Counted from the stretch's first letter, positions 32,528-41,541 are shown. The stretch is DNA of 64,000 nucleotides from Eggerthellaceae bacterium (GCA_022791455.1 JAAVZC010000006.1:62001-126000); one strand, 5' to 3'. Numbers and translations: made by a program. The notes: generated by a model from the sequence alone, not told the origin.

Positions 32528-34120
32528 ATGGTGGGCCGTCCAAGCGCGTCGATGCGCTGCTCGATATACGCTGCCATAGGTCTGGTGCTCGTTTTCGTGT
32601 GGTCCGCCCTTTCCGACCACACCTTTGCCCTTCACGATGCGCTGCCCAACTCGCTCAGCATCAATCCCCGCGCCTTCTTCCTCATGGGCATTTTCTCGCT
32701 GTGCGTTGTTTTTGCCGCAGCACCTCGTTTTTCGCCCACGAAGGACGCCGTGTTCGGTGTGCTGCTTCCCTTCGTCGGTGCCGTCGGGACCGCATGCATC
32801 GCCATCGCATCTAGCCAGAACCTCTTCCCCACCAGTGTTCTTTGCGTGACCGGACTTTTCACCGTGGGCGTCAGCTATTGCTGGTTTGTCGTGCGCTTCG
32901 GCTTGCTGCTGGCGCGCGACAAGACCATCTCTGGCATTGTTTATGCCCTCGCAGCGGCCCTGATTATGGAGCCCATTGTGCGCGTCACGCTGGAGTCGTC
33001 GTTCGATCAGGCGACACTTGCCTGCATTGCCGTGGCCATGCCCCTGGTTTCGGCGCTGTTCCTACATCGCACGCAAACGATAGCCAGGAGCTTCGAAGGG
33101 AACGACGCGCGTGAGCCGCAGGACGCTCCTTCGGCGAACGTCCTTCACGGGAGTCGCCGGACGCTCGTCCTGTTGCTGGCCACGGCGCTTCTGCTGGCAA
33201 CGGTGCGCACTATCAGCCCGGTTGGCACTTGGGACGCCCCTTTCGATCCCGTTCCCATGACGTCGTCGCCGGGCCTTGTGGCCATTTACGCCATCTGTGT
33301 TGCTCTTTTCGCTCGCTTTGCGCTTGTCGGCAAAAAGCAGAAGATGTCGCTCGCCCAGTTTCAGCCCGCGTTCCTTATCGTGGTTCTGACGCTGCTCGCC
33401 TCGCTCATTCTTCCCTACGCGCAAGGCCCGCAGTCGGCTGTTTTGTACACCCTTATGTGCCTTGACGATTCATTTGCCCACATTTTGTTCTGGGCCTCGA
33501 TCGCCATTGCCGTGAAACGCGTGCCATTGCCGGCGTATCGGCTGACGGGCATCGCCGCCGGAGTGTACGCGGTGGGATCCGTTCTGTGGCTCGTCCTCAT
33601 TGGGCAGTCTGAAATGCTGCAGGCCCCCACCATGATCGCCGCCATTGCCACGCTCTACATTCTGACCATCATTGCCTCAAGTACAGGAGGCCATCAGAAA
33701 GCCGCTCGGGCAGCGCACGACGAGCAGGTGGCCTCCGGCGCTTCGACCGCTGCGGCCCTCGACCAGGAGCCCGCACCTTCGGCTGGCCCTTCGCCACTTT
33801 CCGAAGTCGCGCCAATCGCTGCTGCCACGCCCACCGCAGCAGCCACGCCCGCTTCCGCCCAAAACGAGCCCACCTTGAGCGCCCTCATCACGGCAAACAT
33901 CGAAGAGCACTGTCTGGACCTCGCCCGCGCTCACGGCCTTTCCCCGCGCGAAACTGAAGTCATGACGCTGCTTGCCCAAGGCCGCACGCGCCTCTACATT
34001 CAAGAAGAGCTGGTGCTTTCCGAGAACACAGTCAAAACCCACATCGCCCACGTCTACCGAAAGCTCGGCGTCAACAACCGCCAGGACCTCCTCGACCTCG
34101 TCTTCGGAAAGAGCGAGTAG
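32528..34120 (+). CDS. Membrane LuxR-type regulator, divergent from the multihaem operon
   Basis: 530 residues. Roughly twelve hydrophobic segments in two blocks (about 10-180 and 205-380) are followed by an Ala/Pro/Ser/Thr linker (about 385-450). A LuxR helix-turn-helix ends the protein: AHGLSPRETEVMTLLAQGRTRLYIQEELVLSENTVKTHIAHVYRKLGVNNRQDLLDLV. GGAGGGAG lies before the ATG. The family is typical of Eggerthellaceae next to respiratory oxidoreductase operons; regulation of the divergent genes 27807-32275 is inferred. The terminator hairpin downstream separates it from the convergent ferredoxin gene. Confidence 0.88.
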   Translation: MVGRPSASMRCSIYAAIGLVLVFVWSALSDHTFALHDALPNSLSINPRAFFLMGIFSLCVVFAAAPRFSPTKDAVFGVLLPFVGAVGTACIAIASSQNLFPTSVLCVTGLFTVGVSYCWFVVRFGLLLARDKTISGIVYALAAALIMEPIVRVTLESSFDQATLACIAVAMPLVSALFLHRTQTIARSFEGNDAREPQDAPSANVLHGSRRTLVLLLATALLLATVRTISPVGTWDAPFDPVPMTSSPGLVAIYAICVALFARFALVGKKQKMSLAQFQPAFLIVVLTLLASLILPYAQGPQSAVLYTLMCLDDSFAHILFWASIAIAVKRVPLPAYRLTGIAAGVYAVGSVLWLVLIGQSEMLQAPTMIAAIATLYILTIIASSTGGHQKAARAAHDEQVASGASTAAALDQEPAPSAGPSPLSEVAPIAAATPTAAATPASAQNEPTLSALITANIEEHCLDLARAHGLSPRETEVMTLLAQGRTRLYIQEELVLSENTVKTHIAHVYRKLGVNNRQDLLDLVFGKSE

Positions 34121-34152
34121 CCCCTCTGCCGCTTCCGTGCATCGTGCTCCGC

Positions 34153-34192
34153 AAAAAGAAGGAGCTCCGATCCATGGGAGGATCGGAGCTCC
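34153..34192. terminator. Terminator between the LuxR gene and the ferredoxin gene
   Basis: A perfect 13 bp inverted repeat (GGAGCTCCGATCC at 34161-34173 with 34180-34192) has a T-run on the minus-strand side. It ends the catalytic-subunit/ferredoxin operon and may also stop the LuxR transcript. Confidence 0.8.
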
Positions 34193-34228
34193 TGTTCGGT
34201 TAGCTGCCGTGTTTAGCGGCGAGTTCGC

Positions 34229-34885
34229 TTAGCCCTGCCAGGTGCGGTTGCGCAGGATGTAGGCGATTTGCGGGCCGTTGCCCATGTCGGTGAGGTGGTA
34301 CACGTCGGAGTCGCTCCACGGTTCCACCCAGTCCGCCAGCGTGGTGCGGATGCCAGTCATGGTGTCGTAGTCGGTCGACAGGTCCTGCGTGGGCGCCGGC
34401 GCCTCGAAGCTGGCAATGCCCTTCTCCAGGTCGCCGAAGAAGCGGGCGCGGGAGCCGCACTGGGAAACGCACTGGGGCAGCTCGCCCTGGGAAGTGCGCT
34501 GCTCGCACAGGGTGCACTTCTCCACCACGCGCTCCTCCTCGTTGAGGTAGCGAACGCCGTACGGGCAGGCCATCGCGCAGAACTGGCAGCCGATGCACTT
34601 CTCTTTGTCGATCTGCACCGTGCCGTCGGCCACCTTGTGGGAGGCCTCGGTGGGGCACACCTTCACGCACTCGGGGTCGGAGCAGTGCTGGCACTGGATG
34701 GGCAGGAAGTACATCTCCACATCCGGGAAGTCGCCGCTGCCGCCCGCCGTGGGGGTGGGGCCAATGCGCAGCGTCTTGATCCAGAAGTCGCCCACGTTCA
34801 CGCCGTTCACAGCCTTGCACGCGGTGGAGCAAGCCAGGCACCCGACGCAGCGGTTGAGGTCGGTAACAATTGCAAATTGCGTCAT
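34229..34885 (-). CDS. Four-cluster ferredoxin subunit of the MoCo reductase
   Basis: 218 residues without a signal peptide, DmsB-like. Cysteine groups CVGCLACSTAC, CQHCSDPECVKVC, CIGCQFCAMAC and CTLCEQ...CVSQC bind four [4Fe-4S] clusters that pass electrons to the catalytic subunit. Its ATG follows the stop of the catalytic gene with no gap, so the two proteins are made together. It probably crosses the membrane bound to the Tat substrate (hitch-hiking). No membrane subunit is encoded beside it; the NrfD-like protein of the neighbouring operon, or a distant one, would have to link it to quinol. Confidence 0.92.
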   Translation of the reverse strand: MTQFAIVTDLNRCVGCLACSTACKAVNGVNVGDFWIKTLRIGPTPTAGGSGDFPDVEMYFLPIQCQHCSDPECVKVCPTEASHKVADGTVQIDKEKCIGCQFCAMACPYGVRYLNEEERVVEKCTLCEQRTSQGELPQCVSQCGSRARFFGDLEKGIASFEAPAPTQDLSTDYDTMTGIRTTLADWVEPWSDSDVYHLTDMGNGPQIAYILRNRTWQG

Positions 34886-37800
34886 TTAGATCACGTCTCC
34901 TGTCCAATCCGGCTCGCCCTCGAAGCGCGCACGGTTGCCCTTACCAGCCTGCACCCATTCCTTCAAACGCGGGTCGGAGGCGTCGTGGATGCACTCGTTG
35001 CCGTTGGGATCGCAGGGCACAGGATTGCCGAACGGCGAATTCTCCGCCGTGGCCTTGTACACCAGAACCGGGGTAGAGCGCATGTTGGCGCAACCGGCGG
35101 TGGGGCACTGGCCGTAGGGGTTCATCACGCAGTTGATGGAAACGGTGTCGAAGCCGTGGCCGGCAGTGTCGAACTCGGGGAACCACCAGGCGTGGTTGGC
35201 GTTCACGACGCCCTGCTTGATGCCGTAGTACACGTCCAGCACCTCGCGCACCTTGCCCCAGGGGCTCTCGATCCACACCCAGTCGCCCTGCTTCAGGCCC
35301 AGGCGCTCGGCGTCGTTGGGGTTCATTTCCACGCGCGGGGACGGCCACAGTTCGCGGCACCAGGGCAGCTGGCGATGCTCGGAGTGGAAGTACACCGGCT
35401 GACGGGAACCCGTGGTCATGAGGAAGGAGTTCTCCGGCATTGCCTTCAGGTCGTCCACGTATTCCGGCACCATGAAATCGGTGGTGTCGATCTGGTCGGC
35501 CATGGAGGCGTCGAACAGCTCCGGCGTGGTCACCGGCGAAGTGGAGGGCTCAACGTAGGCGGGGAACTTGGCATCGTCGCCCAGGTAGGCCTCGCACACC
35601 AGCGACCAAATTTCCACCAAGCCGGAAGCGGTCATGAAGCCGGGATGCAAGTCGACCAGCGGGAACAGGTTGAAGCCGCCCTGCTGACGACGCCAGCCCA
35701 TCTCGTGGCGACGGTAGGTGCCCCAGCGCTCCGGATGCCATTCGCGGCAGTCCATCCAGCCGTTCTCCTGGAAGTGCTGCTTGGCCTCGGCCCAGGTGGG
35801 ACCGTCCGGGAACTCGGCGGTCTTCCATGCGTCCACGTTGTCCTTCAGCACGCGGTCGTGGTCGGGCCACAGGTAGCTAGGGGCGCCGGAAGCGTCGTAT
35901 TCTTCGCCCAGCTTCTCGCTCCACTGCTCGATGGAGGACTGGCACTGCGGCGCGAAGTTCAGGTTCTGGGCCGGCGCGGCATTCTTGTCCTTGGTGTTCC
36001 ACGGCACGCCCATGGCCTTGTACATGCCCACGTTCCAGTCGGGGTCGTAGATGGTCTCGCCGGTGGGGGCAACCGCCTGGCAGCCGCAGCCGAAGAAGCC
36101 GCCGGCACCCTGGGACACGCGGGTGGTGTCAATCTCCAGCCAGTGGTCGCAGGGGAAGATGACGTCGGCGTTGCCGTTGTTGGGGCAGAACCACAGGTTG
36201 ATGTCGGTGAAGAAGTCCAGCTCCTTGGTGGCATCCCATGCGCGGGTTATGTTGCCCATGTTCATAATGTCGCCGGACTGGCACACGCCGCCGTGCAGCT
36301 CGTAGGGGGTGGAGTGCACGTTGTAGGCCACGTCGGCGTTCTGCAGGCAGGCATCCCAAATGGTGTTGGAGTCGGCCCAGCGCGCCCAGTAGCGGTTCAG
36401 CGGGAAGCGCTCGGCGTCCACCTGGCCGGCCTGGCGCTCGAAGACGGTAGCGGGGTTCGGCCACGCCTGCGAGGGAAGCATGGCGCCGCCCATGCGCTTG
36501 GCGATGACGATGGCCTCTTCGTCGGAGGGCACCTTGTTGCCGTAGCGCTCGGCCAGAGGCGAGTTGTTGTCCAGCAGGTACTGCACGAACTCCTGCATGT
36601 GCTTGGCCATCTGCTCCAGGCTGTAGTCGCGGCCCGGCCACACCTTCGCGGCGTCGCCGTAGGGAGTTGCCGCCTGCATGTTGGAACGGCCCGGGTTGCC
36701 GTCGAACTGGCTCTTGGAGGAGCCGCGGTTGCCGGCGGGCTCGTCGGCGTTGCCGGTGATGCAGGACAGAATCTGCAGGCTGCGGTTGTTCTGGATGGAG
36801 TTGCCGTTCTGGTCGCAGGCCAGCTGGAAGTGCAGGCCGCCGTTACCGTAATCGGGATCGATACGGGTGGTCCAAATGCGCACGCCCTCTTCCAGCTTAT
36901 CGGCCGGCACACCGGTGATCTCTTCCACCGTAGCGAAGTCGTACTGGCTGGTCAGGTCGTGGAACGCGTCCCACACGGTGCGGGCCTTGTAGCTGTTGCC
37001 GTCCTTCAGCGTCACGTCAATTTCGCCGGGGAACAGCGCCGGAATCTTCGCTACGCCCTTCGGGTTGCACTCCTCGGAGCCGTTGGGGAAACGGTCCGGC
37101 TCGGTGGCCGGGTCGGCGAAGGAGGAGGGGGTGGGCAGCCAGGCATCGGCCACCAGGCCGGTCAGCGGGTGGCTGATGAAGCGGCCGTCGGTGGGGATGC
37201 GATGCTCTTCGCCTTCCCACTTGCCCTCTTCGGCGTCCCAGTAGGTGAGGCGCTCGTTGGCCTCGTCCCACACCATGAAGCGCTGGTACTTGCCGCCTTC
37301 CACGAGGTCCGCCTCGGTCAGCAGCTTGGTCTTCATGTCGATGCCGCCGTTGCCTTCAACCAGCCAGCCCTCAGTGAGCCACGGCTTGTCCTCGATGTAC
37401 AGGAACGGCGCGTTGGACCAGCGGCGCACCATAGTGTCGTCGTAGGCCTCGTTCTCGATGACCCAGTTGGTCCAGCCCAGCACGATGGCGCCGTCGGTGC
37501 CGGGGCGCAGCGGCAGCCACACGTCGGCTTCCTTGCCCAGCGGCGTGACGCGCGGGTCCACGATGATGTGGCTTTCCGCATGCGGGGCCACGTCGGAGAT
37601 GGTGCGGTTGGTGGTGTCGTAGTTGGAGTACTCAACGGCGGTGCCCCACTGCACGTACACCTTCGGCTCGGCTTCCACTTCCATCCAGGGAGAGCCCATC
37701 TCGTCGGTCATGATGCCGGCGAAGTGGCGCGGGCCCTTGCACACCTGATAGGCCAGATGCGCGTTGGGGGTGCCGAACAGCTGCTTCATGCCCTGGTAGG

Positions 37801-38290
37801 GGCCGAGCGACCACACGCGGGAGGTGCCGCACATCACGAAGATGGCCTGGCCGCCGAACTTGTCCTTGATCTCGCCCAGCTTCTGGCCGCACAGCTCGAA
37901 CGCCTCGTCGAGCGAAATGCGCACCCAGCCGGGATCGTCGGAGCCCTTGGGGTTGGTGCGCTTGACGGGATAGCGCACGCGGTCCGGATGATAGAGCGCC
38001 TGCATGGACGACTGCGACTTCGCGCAGCAATGGCCGCGGGACTGGGGAGCAGATTCGTCGCCCTCCACCTTCAGCACCTTGTTGTCCTGCACGGTCACCC
38101 ACACGCCGCACTCCACCTTGCCGCAGGCACGGCAGCAGGAGCGAACACGCTTAACCTCGCCAGAGCTCGCCGTTGCGTCGGCGGCCAGAGCCTGCTTCGG
38201 CGCGGCGGCCGTCGTGGCCAGCGCGGCGGCGGCTCCCGTAATGGCCATCGTCTTCATGAAGCTGCGACGCGACATCGTAAGCTGAGCCAT
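34886..38290 (-). CDS. DMSO-reductase-family MoCo catalytic subunit, catechol-dehydroxylase-like
   Basis: 1134 residues, much longer than DmsA (about 800) and like the large Eggerthellaceae dehydroxylases. A twin-arginine signal, SRRSFMKTMAITG (8-20), is cleaved near 38. Cys53, Cys56, Cys61 and Cys88 or 89 form the N-terminal [4Fe-4S] site, followed by Lys91. FGTPNAHLAYQVCKGPRHF places Cys184 where formate dehydrogenase has its Mo-ligand Cys/Sec. The C-terminal MopB domain has MTTGSRQPVYFHSEHRQLPW and LKQGDWVWIESPWG. Partners: the ferredoxin at 34229 and, by context, the TorD-like chaperone at 46398. Dehydroxylation or another reductive step on an aromatic compound is inferred; the substrate is not readable. 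Confidence 0.88.
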   Translation of the reverse strand: MAQLTMSRRSFMKTMAITGAAAALATTAAAPKQALAADATASSGEVKRVRSCCRACGKVECGVWVTVQDNKVLKVEGDESAPQSRGHCCAKSQSSMQALYHPDRVRYPVKRTNPKGSDDPGWVRISLDEAFELCGQKLGEIKDKFGGQAIFVMCGTSRVWSLGPYQGMKQLFGTPNAHLAYQVCKGPRHFAGIMTDEMGSPWMEVEAEPKVYVQWGTAVEYSNYDTTNRTISDVAPHAESHIIVDPRVTPLGKEADVWLPLRPGTDGAIVLGWTNWVIENEAYDDTMVRRWSNAPFLYIEDKPWLTEGWLVEGNGGIDMKTKLLTEADLVEGGKYQRFMVWDEANERLTYWDAEEGKWEGEEHRIPTDGRFISHPLTGLVADAWLPTPSSFADPATEPDRFPNGSEECNPKGVAKIPALFPGEIDVTLKDGNSYKARTVWDAFHDLTSQYDFATVEEITGVPADKLEEGVRIWTTRIDPDYGNGGLHFQLACDQNGNSIQNNRSLQILSCITGNADEPAGNRGSSKSQFDGNPGRSNMQAATPYGDAAKVWPGRDYSLEQMAKHMQEFVQYLLDNNSPLAERYGNKVPSDEEAIVIAKRMGGAMLPSQAWPNPATVFERQAGQVDAERFPLNRYWARWADSNTIWDACLQNADVAYNVHSTPYELHGGVCQSGDIMNMGNITRAWDATKELDFFTDINLWFCPNNGNADVIFPCDHWLEIDTTRVSQGAGGFFGCGCQAVAPTGETIYDPDWNVGMYKAMGVPWNTKDKNAAPAQNLNFAPQCQSSIEQWSEKLGEEYDASGAPSYLWPDHDRVLKDNVDAWKTAEFPDGPTWAEAKQHFQENGWMDCREWHPERWGTYRRHEMGWRRQQGGFNLFPLVDLHPGFMTASGLVEIWSLVCEAYLGDDAKFPAYVEPSTSPVTTPELFDASMADQIDTTDFMVPEYVDDLKAMPENSFLMTTGSRQPVYFHSEHRQLPWCRELWPSPRVEMNPNDAERLGLKQGDWVWIESPWGKVREVLDVYYGIKQGVVNANHAWWFPEFDTAGHGFDTVSINCVMNPYGQCPTAGCANMRSTPVLVYKATAENSPFGNPVPCDPNGNECIHDASDPRLKEWVQAGKGNRARFEGEPDWTGDVI

Positions 38291-38413
38291 ACATCCCCAC
38301 CTTTCCTCTCTCGTTTGTCGGGGTGCTCGGGCATTCCCTGTGCCCTCGCGATGGCTTCATCCTACGGCGGCGAAAACGGGGCGCTTCATAGGAGGTCGCT
38401 GATTTTTCGGCCG

Positions 38414-38435
38414 ATTACGAACATATGTTTGTAAT
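38414..38435. promoter_or_regulatory. 22 bp palindrome, probable LuxR operator
   Basis: The sequence centred on AACATATGTT is symmetric over 22 bases except one pair (ATTAC...GTAAT ends). It is flanked by two direct copies of TCGCTGATTTT (about 38393 and 38442). It lies midway between the MoCo gene and the divergent LuxR gene, where a regulator of both would bind. Confidence 0.55.
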
Positions 38436-38556
38436 ACCACCTCGCTGATTTTCGATCAAACGGCCAGAATGGCGGGCGTTTTCGGCAATTTGGCGAATCG
38501 GTATGATTTAAGATAAAAGCGCTTCAAGCGAAGGGGAGTGAAGGGGTTTAAGACAT

Positions 38557-40461
38557 ATGGTGAAGTTGCCTAAGGTCACCATTGCCATCGACGAAGAGGG
38601 ATCCTTGGCGTTCGGGAAGATTTCCCCGGCCCTGATGATAGGGTTCGGAATTCATTTCACGTGGATGTTCCTGGTGCAGTTTTCAGCGGCCCATCTGTTT
38701 TTGGAAGGGGCGGCAGAAGGCACCGCCACCGTCAGCCACGTATTCTCGCTGTGCGTATTCATCCTGACGCTGCTAGCCTACGCCGCGTTCATCAAGCAGG
38801 CGCGGCGGCTGTTCGACACGCCGGCCCACCGCAATCGCAACCGCCTGGTGGCGGCGCTGGCCACGGCCATCGGCGGCTTTCTGCTGTTCGGCTGCTCGGT
38901 GGGCACGCCCGTGGGGTGGGCCTGCATCGTGGCGTCCGGCCTGCTCACCGGCGTGGGGTCGGCGGTGCTGCTCATGAGCTACGGCGTCTCTTTCGGCATG
39001 CTGGACTCCCCCACCATCGCCATGGGTACGGCGCTTTCGCTTATCGTGGCTTCGGTGGCGTTTTTGGCGCTGTCCGCCATCGGCACCGTAAGCCCGCTGC
39101 TTTCCGCGGTGCTTGCGGCCCTTATCCCGCTGGCTGAGTTCTTCTGCCTGCGCAGCTGCAGCCGCCAACTGGTGGACCAGCTGTCGTTTGCCAGCTGCAC
39201 CTTCCCCGTGCGGAAGATGTCGTTCGCACTGCACATTTTCGCGCCTAGCTTCTTTATTGGGTTCGCCATTGCGGGCATCCGCCGGCACGCGCTGGCTAGC
39301 TCGTGGCTGCCGAACATGGAGGTGTGGGGCACGTTGGCCCTGGTGGCGGCATGCCTGGTTACCGGTATCCTGATTCTGCTGGTAGCCATTGCCCAGCATT
39401 CCACGGTGAATTACATGTTCCGCACGCTGCTGCCGGTTTCAGCGCTGTGCATGGCCTTGGCGCTGTTCGACGGCCCCAGCGCCGGCGTGGCGAATATCGG
39501 TGTGCTTTTCGCCGGATATCTGGTGATGGAGGGTGCCTGCTGGATGTTCTACGCCGACATCTCGCAACGCTACCGCATCAGCGCATTTCAGGCCTTCGGC
39601 GTGGGACGCGGGGCGCTGGCACTGGGCACGCTTGTTTACACGCTGACGCTGCCGGCGCTCGACGTGGCCACCTCCGCACCGCTGGAGACCGCGCAGCGCG
39701 TGGTGATCATGCTGGTGGCGCTATGCATCGGCTTCGCCATGCTGCCCACCAACAAGGAAATGCTGAAGTCCCTGAAGCGCGGCACCCACTGCCCAGCGCT
39801 GGCCTTCGACGAAGACTTCCTCGTGGCCCCCGCCATGATCCCCAACGACCCCGAACGAGCCAAGGAACTTTTCCCTGCTGAAGCTCCTTCCTCCACGTCA
39901 TCTCGACCGAGCGCCACTTTCCACTCGTCATCTCGACCGAGCACCTCCTCCCCCTCGTCATCTCGACCGAGCGAAGCGAGTGGAGAGATCTTCGCGACCC
40001 CTGAAGCGTCTCCGGAAGCCGGAAAGATCTCTCCACTCCGGCCTTCGGCCTCCGGTCGAGATGACAAAGTAGGGGGTCCTTCGGCCTCCGGTCGAGATGA
40101 CGAGATGGTTTGTCATCCCGAACGGAGCGATGGCGCGCCCTCCCCTTGTCATCCTGAGCGGAGCGCGCAGCGCGTAGTCGAAGGATCTCCCGACGACCCG
40201 CAGCTCGCCTCCCAAGAAGCGAACCGCCAGGGCCGCTTCCGCCGCCAATGCGAAATGGTGGCCGACCGCTACCTGCTTTCCCGCCGCGAGGCGGAGGTGC
40301 TGTTCCTGCTGGCGAAGGGCCGCAACGCCGCTTTCATCCAAGAGAAGCTGTTCATCTCGGAAGGCACGGCGCGCACCCACATGCGCCACATCTATGCCAA
40401 GCTCAACGTCCACTCCCAAAAAGAACTCATGGACCTCGTCGACTCCGAAATCACCGAATGA
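38557..40461 (+). CDS. Membrane LuxR-type regulator with a repeat-derived linker
   Basis: 634 residues. About twelve membrane segments (residues 25-405) precede a linker (about 447-545) and a LuxR helix-turn-helix: RYLLSRREAEVLFLLAKGRNAAFIQEKLFISEGTARTHMRHIYAKLNVHSQKELMDLV. The linker is the in-frame translation of several copies of both dispersed repeat families (39896-40190), starting with three 10-residue units (TSSRPSATFH, SSSRPSTSSP, SSSRPSEASG). It is Ser/Pro/Arg-rich and surely disordered. The gene is divergent from the MoCo catalytic operon (266 bp), the usual position of its activator. The stop codon lies inside a 33 bp repeat that marks the edge of the next cassette. Confidence 0.88.
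   Translation: MVKLPKVTIAIDEEGSLAFGKISPALMIGFGIHFTWMFLVQFSAAHLFLEGAAEGTATVSHVFSLCVFILTLLAYAAFIKQARRLFDTPAHRNRNRLVAALATAIGGFLLFGCSVGTPVGWACIVASGLLTGVGSAVLLMSYGVSFGMLDSPTIAMGTALSLIVASVAFLALSAIGTVSPLLSAVLAALIPLAEFFCLRSCSRQLVDQLSFASCTFPVRKMSFALHIFAPSFFIGFAIAGIRRHALASSWLPNMEVWGTLALVAACLVTGILILLVAIAQHSTVNYMFRTLLPVSALCMALALFDGPSAGVANIGVLFAGYLVMEGACWMFYADISQRYRISAFQAFGVGRGALALGTLVYTLTLPALDVATSAPLETAQRVVIMLVALCIGFAMLPTNKEMLKSLKRGTHCPALAFDEDFLVAPAMIPNDPERAKELFPAEAPSSTSSRPSATFHSSSRPSTSSPSSSRPSEASGEIFATPEASPEAGKISPLRPSASGRDDKVGGPSASGRDDEMVCHPERSDGAPSPCHPERSAQRVVEGSPDDPQLASQEANRQGRFRRQCEMVADRYLLSRREAEVLFLLAKGRNAAFIQEKLFISEGTARTHMRHIYAKLNVHSQKELMDLVDSEITE
39896..40190. repeat. Cluster of dispersed repeats (families A and B) inside a LuxR gene
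   Basis: CGTCATCTCGACCGAGC occurs at 39896, 39926 and 39956, exactly 30 bases apart. Then come a full family B hairpin (39956-40066), a partial copy (40080-40103), a degenerate arm (40111-40133) and a family A arm (40148-40189). All are read in one open frame. Confidence 0.92.
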
Positions 40462-40489
40462 GACATTAGGAGTGTCCCTTTGTCTCATT
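40457..40489. repeat. 33 bp repeat, left boundary of the amino-acid cassette
   Basis: AATGAGACA at 40457-40465 and TGTCTCATT at 40481-40489 pair with each other. The full 33 bases recur inverted at 45152-45184 with 31 matches. It overlaps the stop codon of the LuxR gene. REP-like elements of this shape are often linked to RAYT-type transposases, none of which is present here. Confidence 0.85.
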
Positions 40490-40524
40490 GATAGGGCGCC
40501 CGATCTTGGACGCCCTGCAGCATC

Positions 40525-41541
40525 TTAGAATTCTGCGACAGTTCCCAGGCCTCGTTCTGCGGCTCGGGTCAGAGCAATCTGCGCGCATGCAATGTCGAGC
40601 AGCGCCGTTCCCGCCGAGTCGAACACCGTTATGTCCTCTTGGCTCAGCCGCCCATCGACAGAGCCGGTGAGCACAGCTCCAAGCTCGCCGATAACGTGGT
40701 CGGGGCCGAAATACCCCTCGGCCACACCCAGCTCGATCTCGCCGTTCGCCAGGCAATTGGCCGTATCGTCGGTGAAAAGCCGGGCGCGCGCAATGATGGC
40801 CGGATCTATTTCCTGCTTACCGGGCATATCCGCTCCCATGCAGGAAAAGTGCGTTCCCGGCCGAACCCACTCGTCCTTGACGAGCGGAGAAGTGGCCATG
40901 GTCGCCGAAATGATAATATCGGCGCTGCTCACCGCTTCCGCGATATCGGGAGCCACTTCAAACCGCACATGCTGCGCCGACACCCCAAATTCGTCTTGGA
41001 GAAGCTCGGGCAGGCGCTCCACCAAATTCGCAGCCCGCTCAGGGCTGTGGGGATTCGCCACGCGAACCACCTCGATCGAATCCAGCAGCATAAGCGATGC
41101 CGCAATTTGATACGGCGCTTGGTGCCCGGCACCCACCATCAGCAGCTCGCGAGCGCCCGGCTTTGCCAGGGTCTTAGCCCCCAGCGCTCCTGCGGCGCCG
41201 GTTCGCAGTCCGGTAATGCTTGCCCCGTCCACAACGCCAAGCGGCTCTCCGGTGAGCGCGCTCAACACCACAATGATGCCGTAGAGGTCGGGAAGCCCCT
41301 TCTGAGGGTTCTTCGAGAACCATGCAACGGTTTTGTGCCCGAACACCCTGTCTTCTCCCAGCACGCCGGATTTGATATCCATATCCGCCACGCCCGGCTC
41401 GAACGCGTGGTAGACCATAGGCCAAGATTGGGCTTCCCCGCTGGCCTTTTGCCGGTACACCGAAGCCACCGTGTCGATAACCTCTCGCAAATCTAGGCAG
41501 GCGGCAACATCTTTGCATGAAAGAACTCTAAGCGTTCCCAT
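40525..41541 (-). CDS. Ornithine cyclodeaminase/mu-crystallin family protein
   Basis: 338 residues, typical for the family. KTVAWFSKNPQKGLPDLYGIIVVLSALTGEPLGVVDGASITGLRTGAAGALGAKTLA is the conserved substrate-binding part. LLMVGAGHQAPYQIAASLMLLDSIEVVRVANP is the Rossmann NAD(P) fold. DIIISATMATSPLVKDEWVRPGTHFSCMGADMPGKQEID completes the signature. Members deaminate ornithine to proline, or act as alanine dehydrogenases, ketimine reductases or opine-type synthases. With two aminotransferases in the operon a ketimine reductase role is as likely. The ATG lies 14 bases inside the upstream aminotransferase gene, behind AAGGGG. Confidence 0.88.
   Translation of the reverse strand: MGTLRVLSCKDVAACLDLREVIDTVASVYRQKASGEAQSWPMVYHAFEPGVADMDIKSGVLGEDRVFGHKTVAWFSKNPQKGLPDLYGIIVVLSALTGEPLGVVDGASITGLRTGAAGALGAKTLAKPGARELLMVGAGHQAPYQIAASLMLLDSIEVVRVANPHSPERAANLVERLPELLQDEFGVSAQHVRFEVAPDIAEAVSSADIIISATMATSPLVKDEWVRPGTHFSCMGADMPGKQEIDPAIIARARLFTDDTANCLANGEIELGVAEGYFGPDHVIGELGAVLTGSVDGRLSQEDITVFDSAGTALLDIACAQIALTRAAERGLGTVAEF

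Noticed and set aside
34229..38290. Assignment as DmsAB dimethyl sulfoxide reductase
   Set aside because: The catalytic subunit is over 300 residues longer than DmsA, has a Cys in place of the Mo-ligand Ser and lacks a DmsC partner gene; the Eggerthellaceae dehydroxylase-like group fits better.
34268..38434. Open frame of 1388 codons on the plus strand opposite the MoCo catalytic gene
   Set aside because: It is a by-product of high GC codon bias. Its translation is His/Val/Gly-rich low complexity with no family signature, whereas the opposite strand encodes a full Tat-exported enzyme with cofactor motifs.
39896..39972. Three 30 bp direct repeats as a CRISPR array
   Set aside because: The repeats follow each other with unit length 30 including the variable part, lie in a coding frame, are fragments of a dispersed palindrome, and no cas genes are near.
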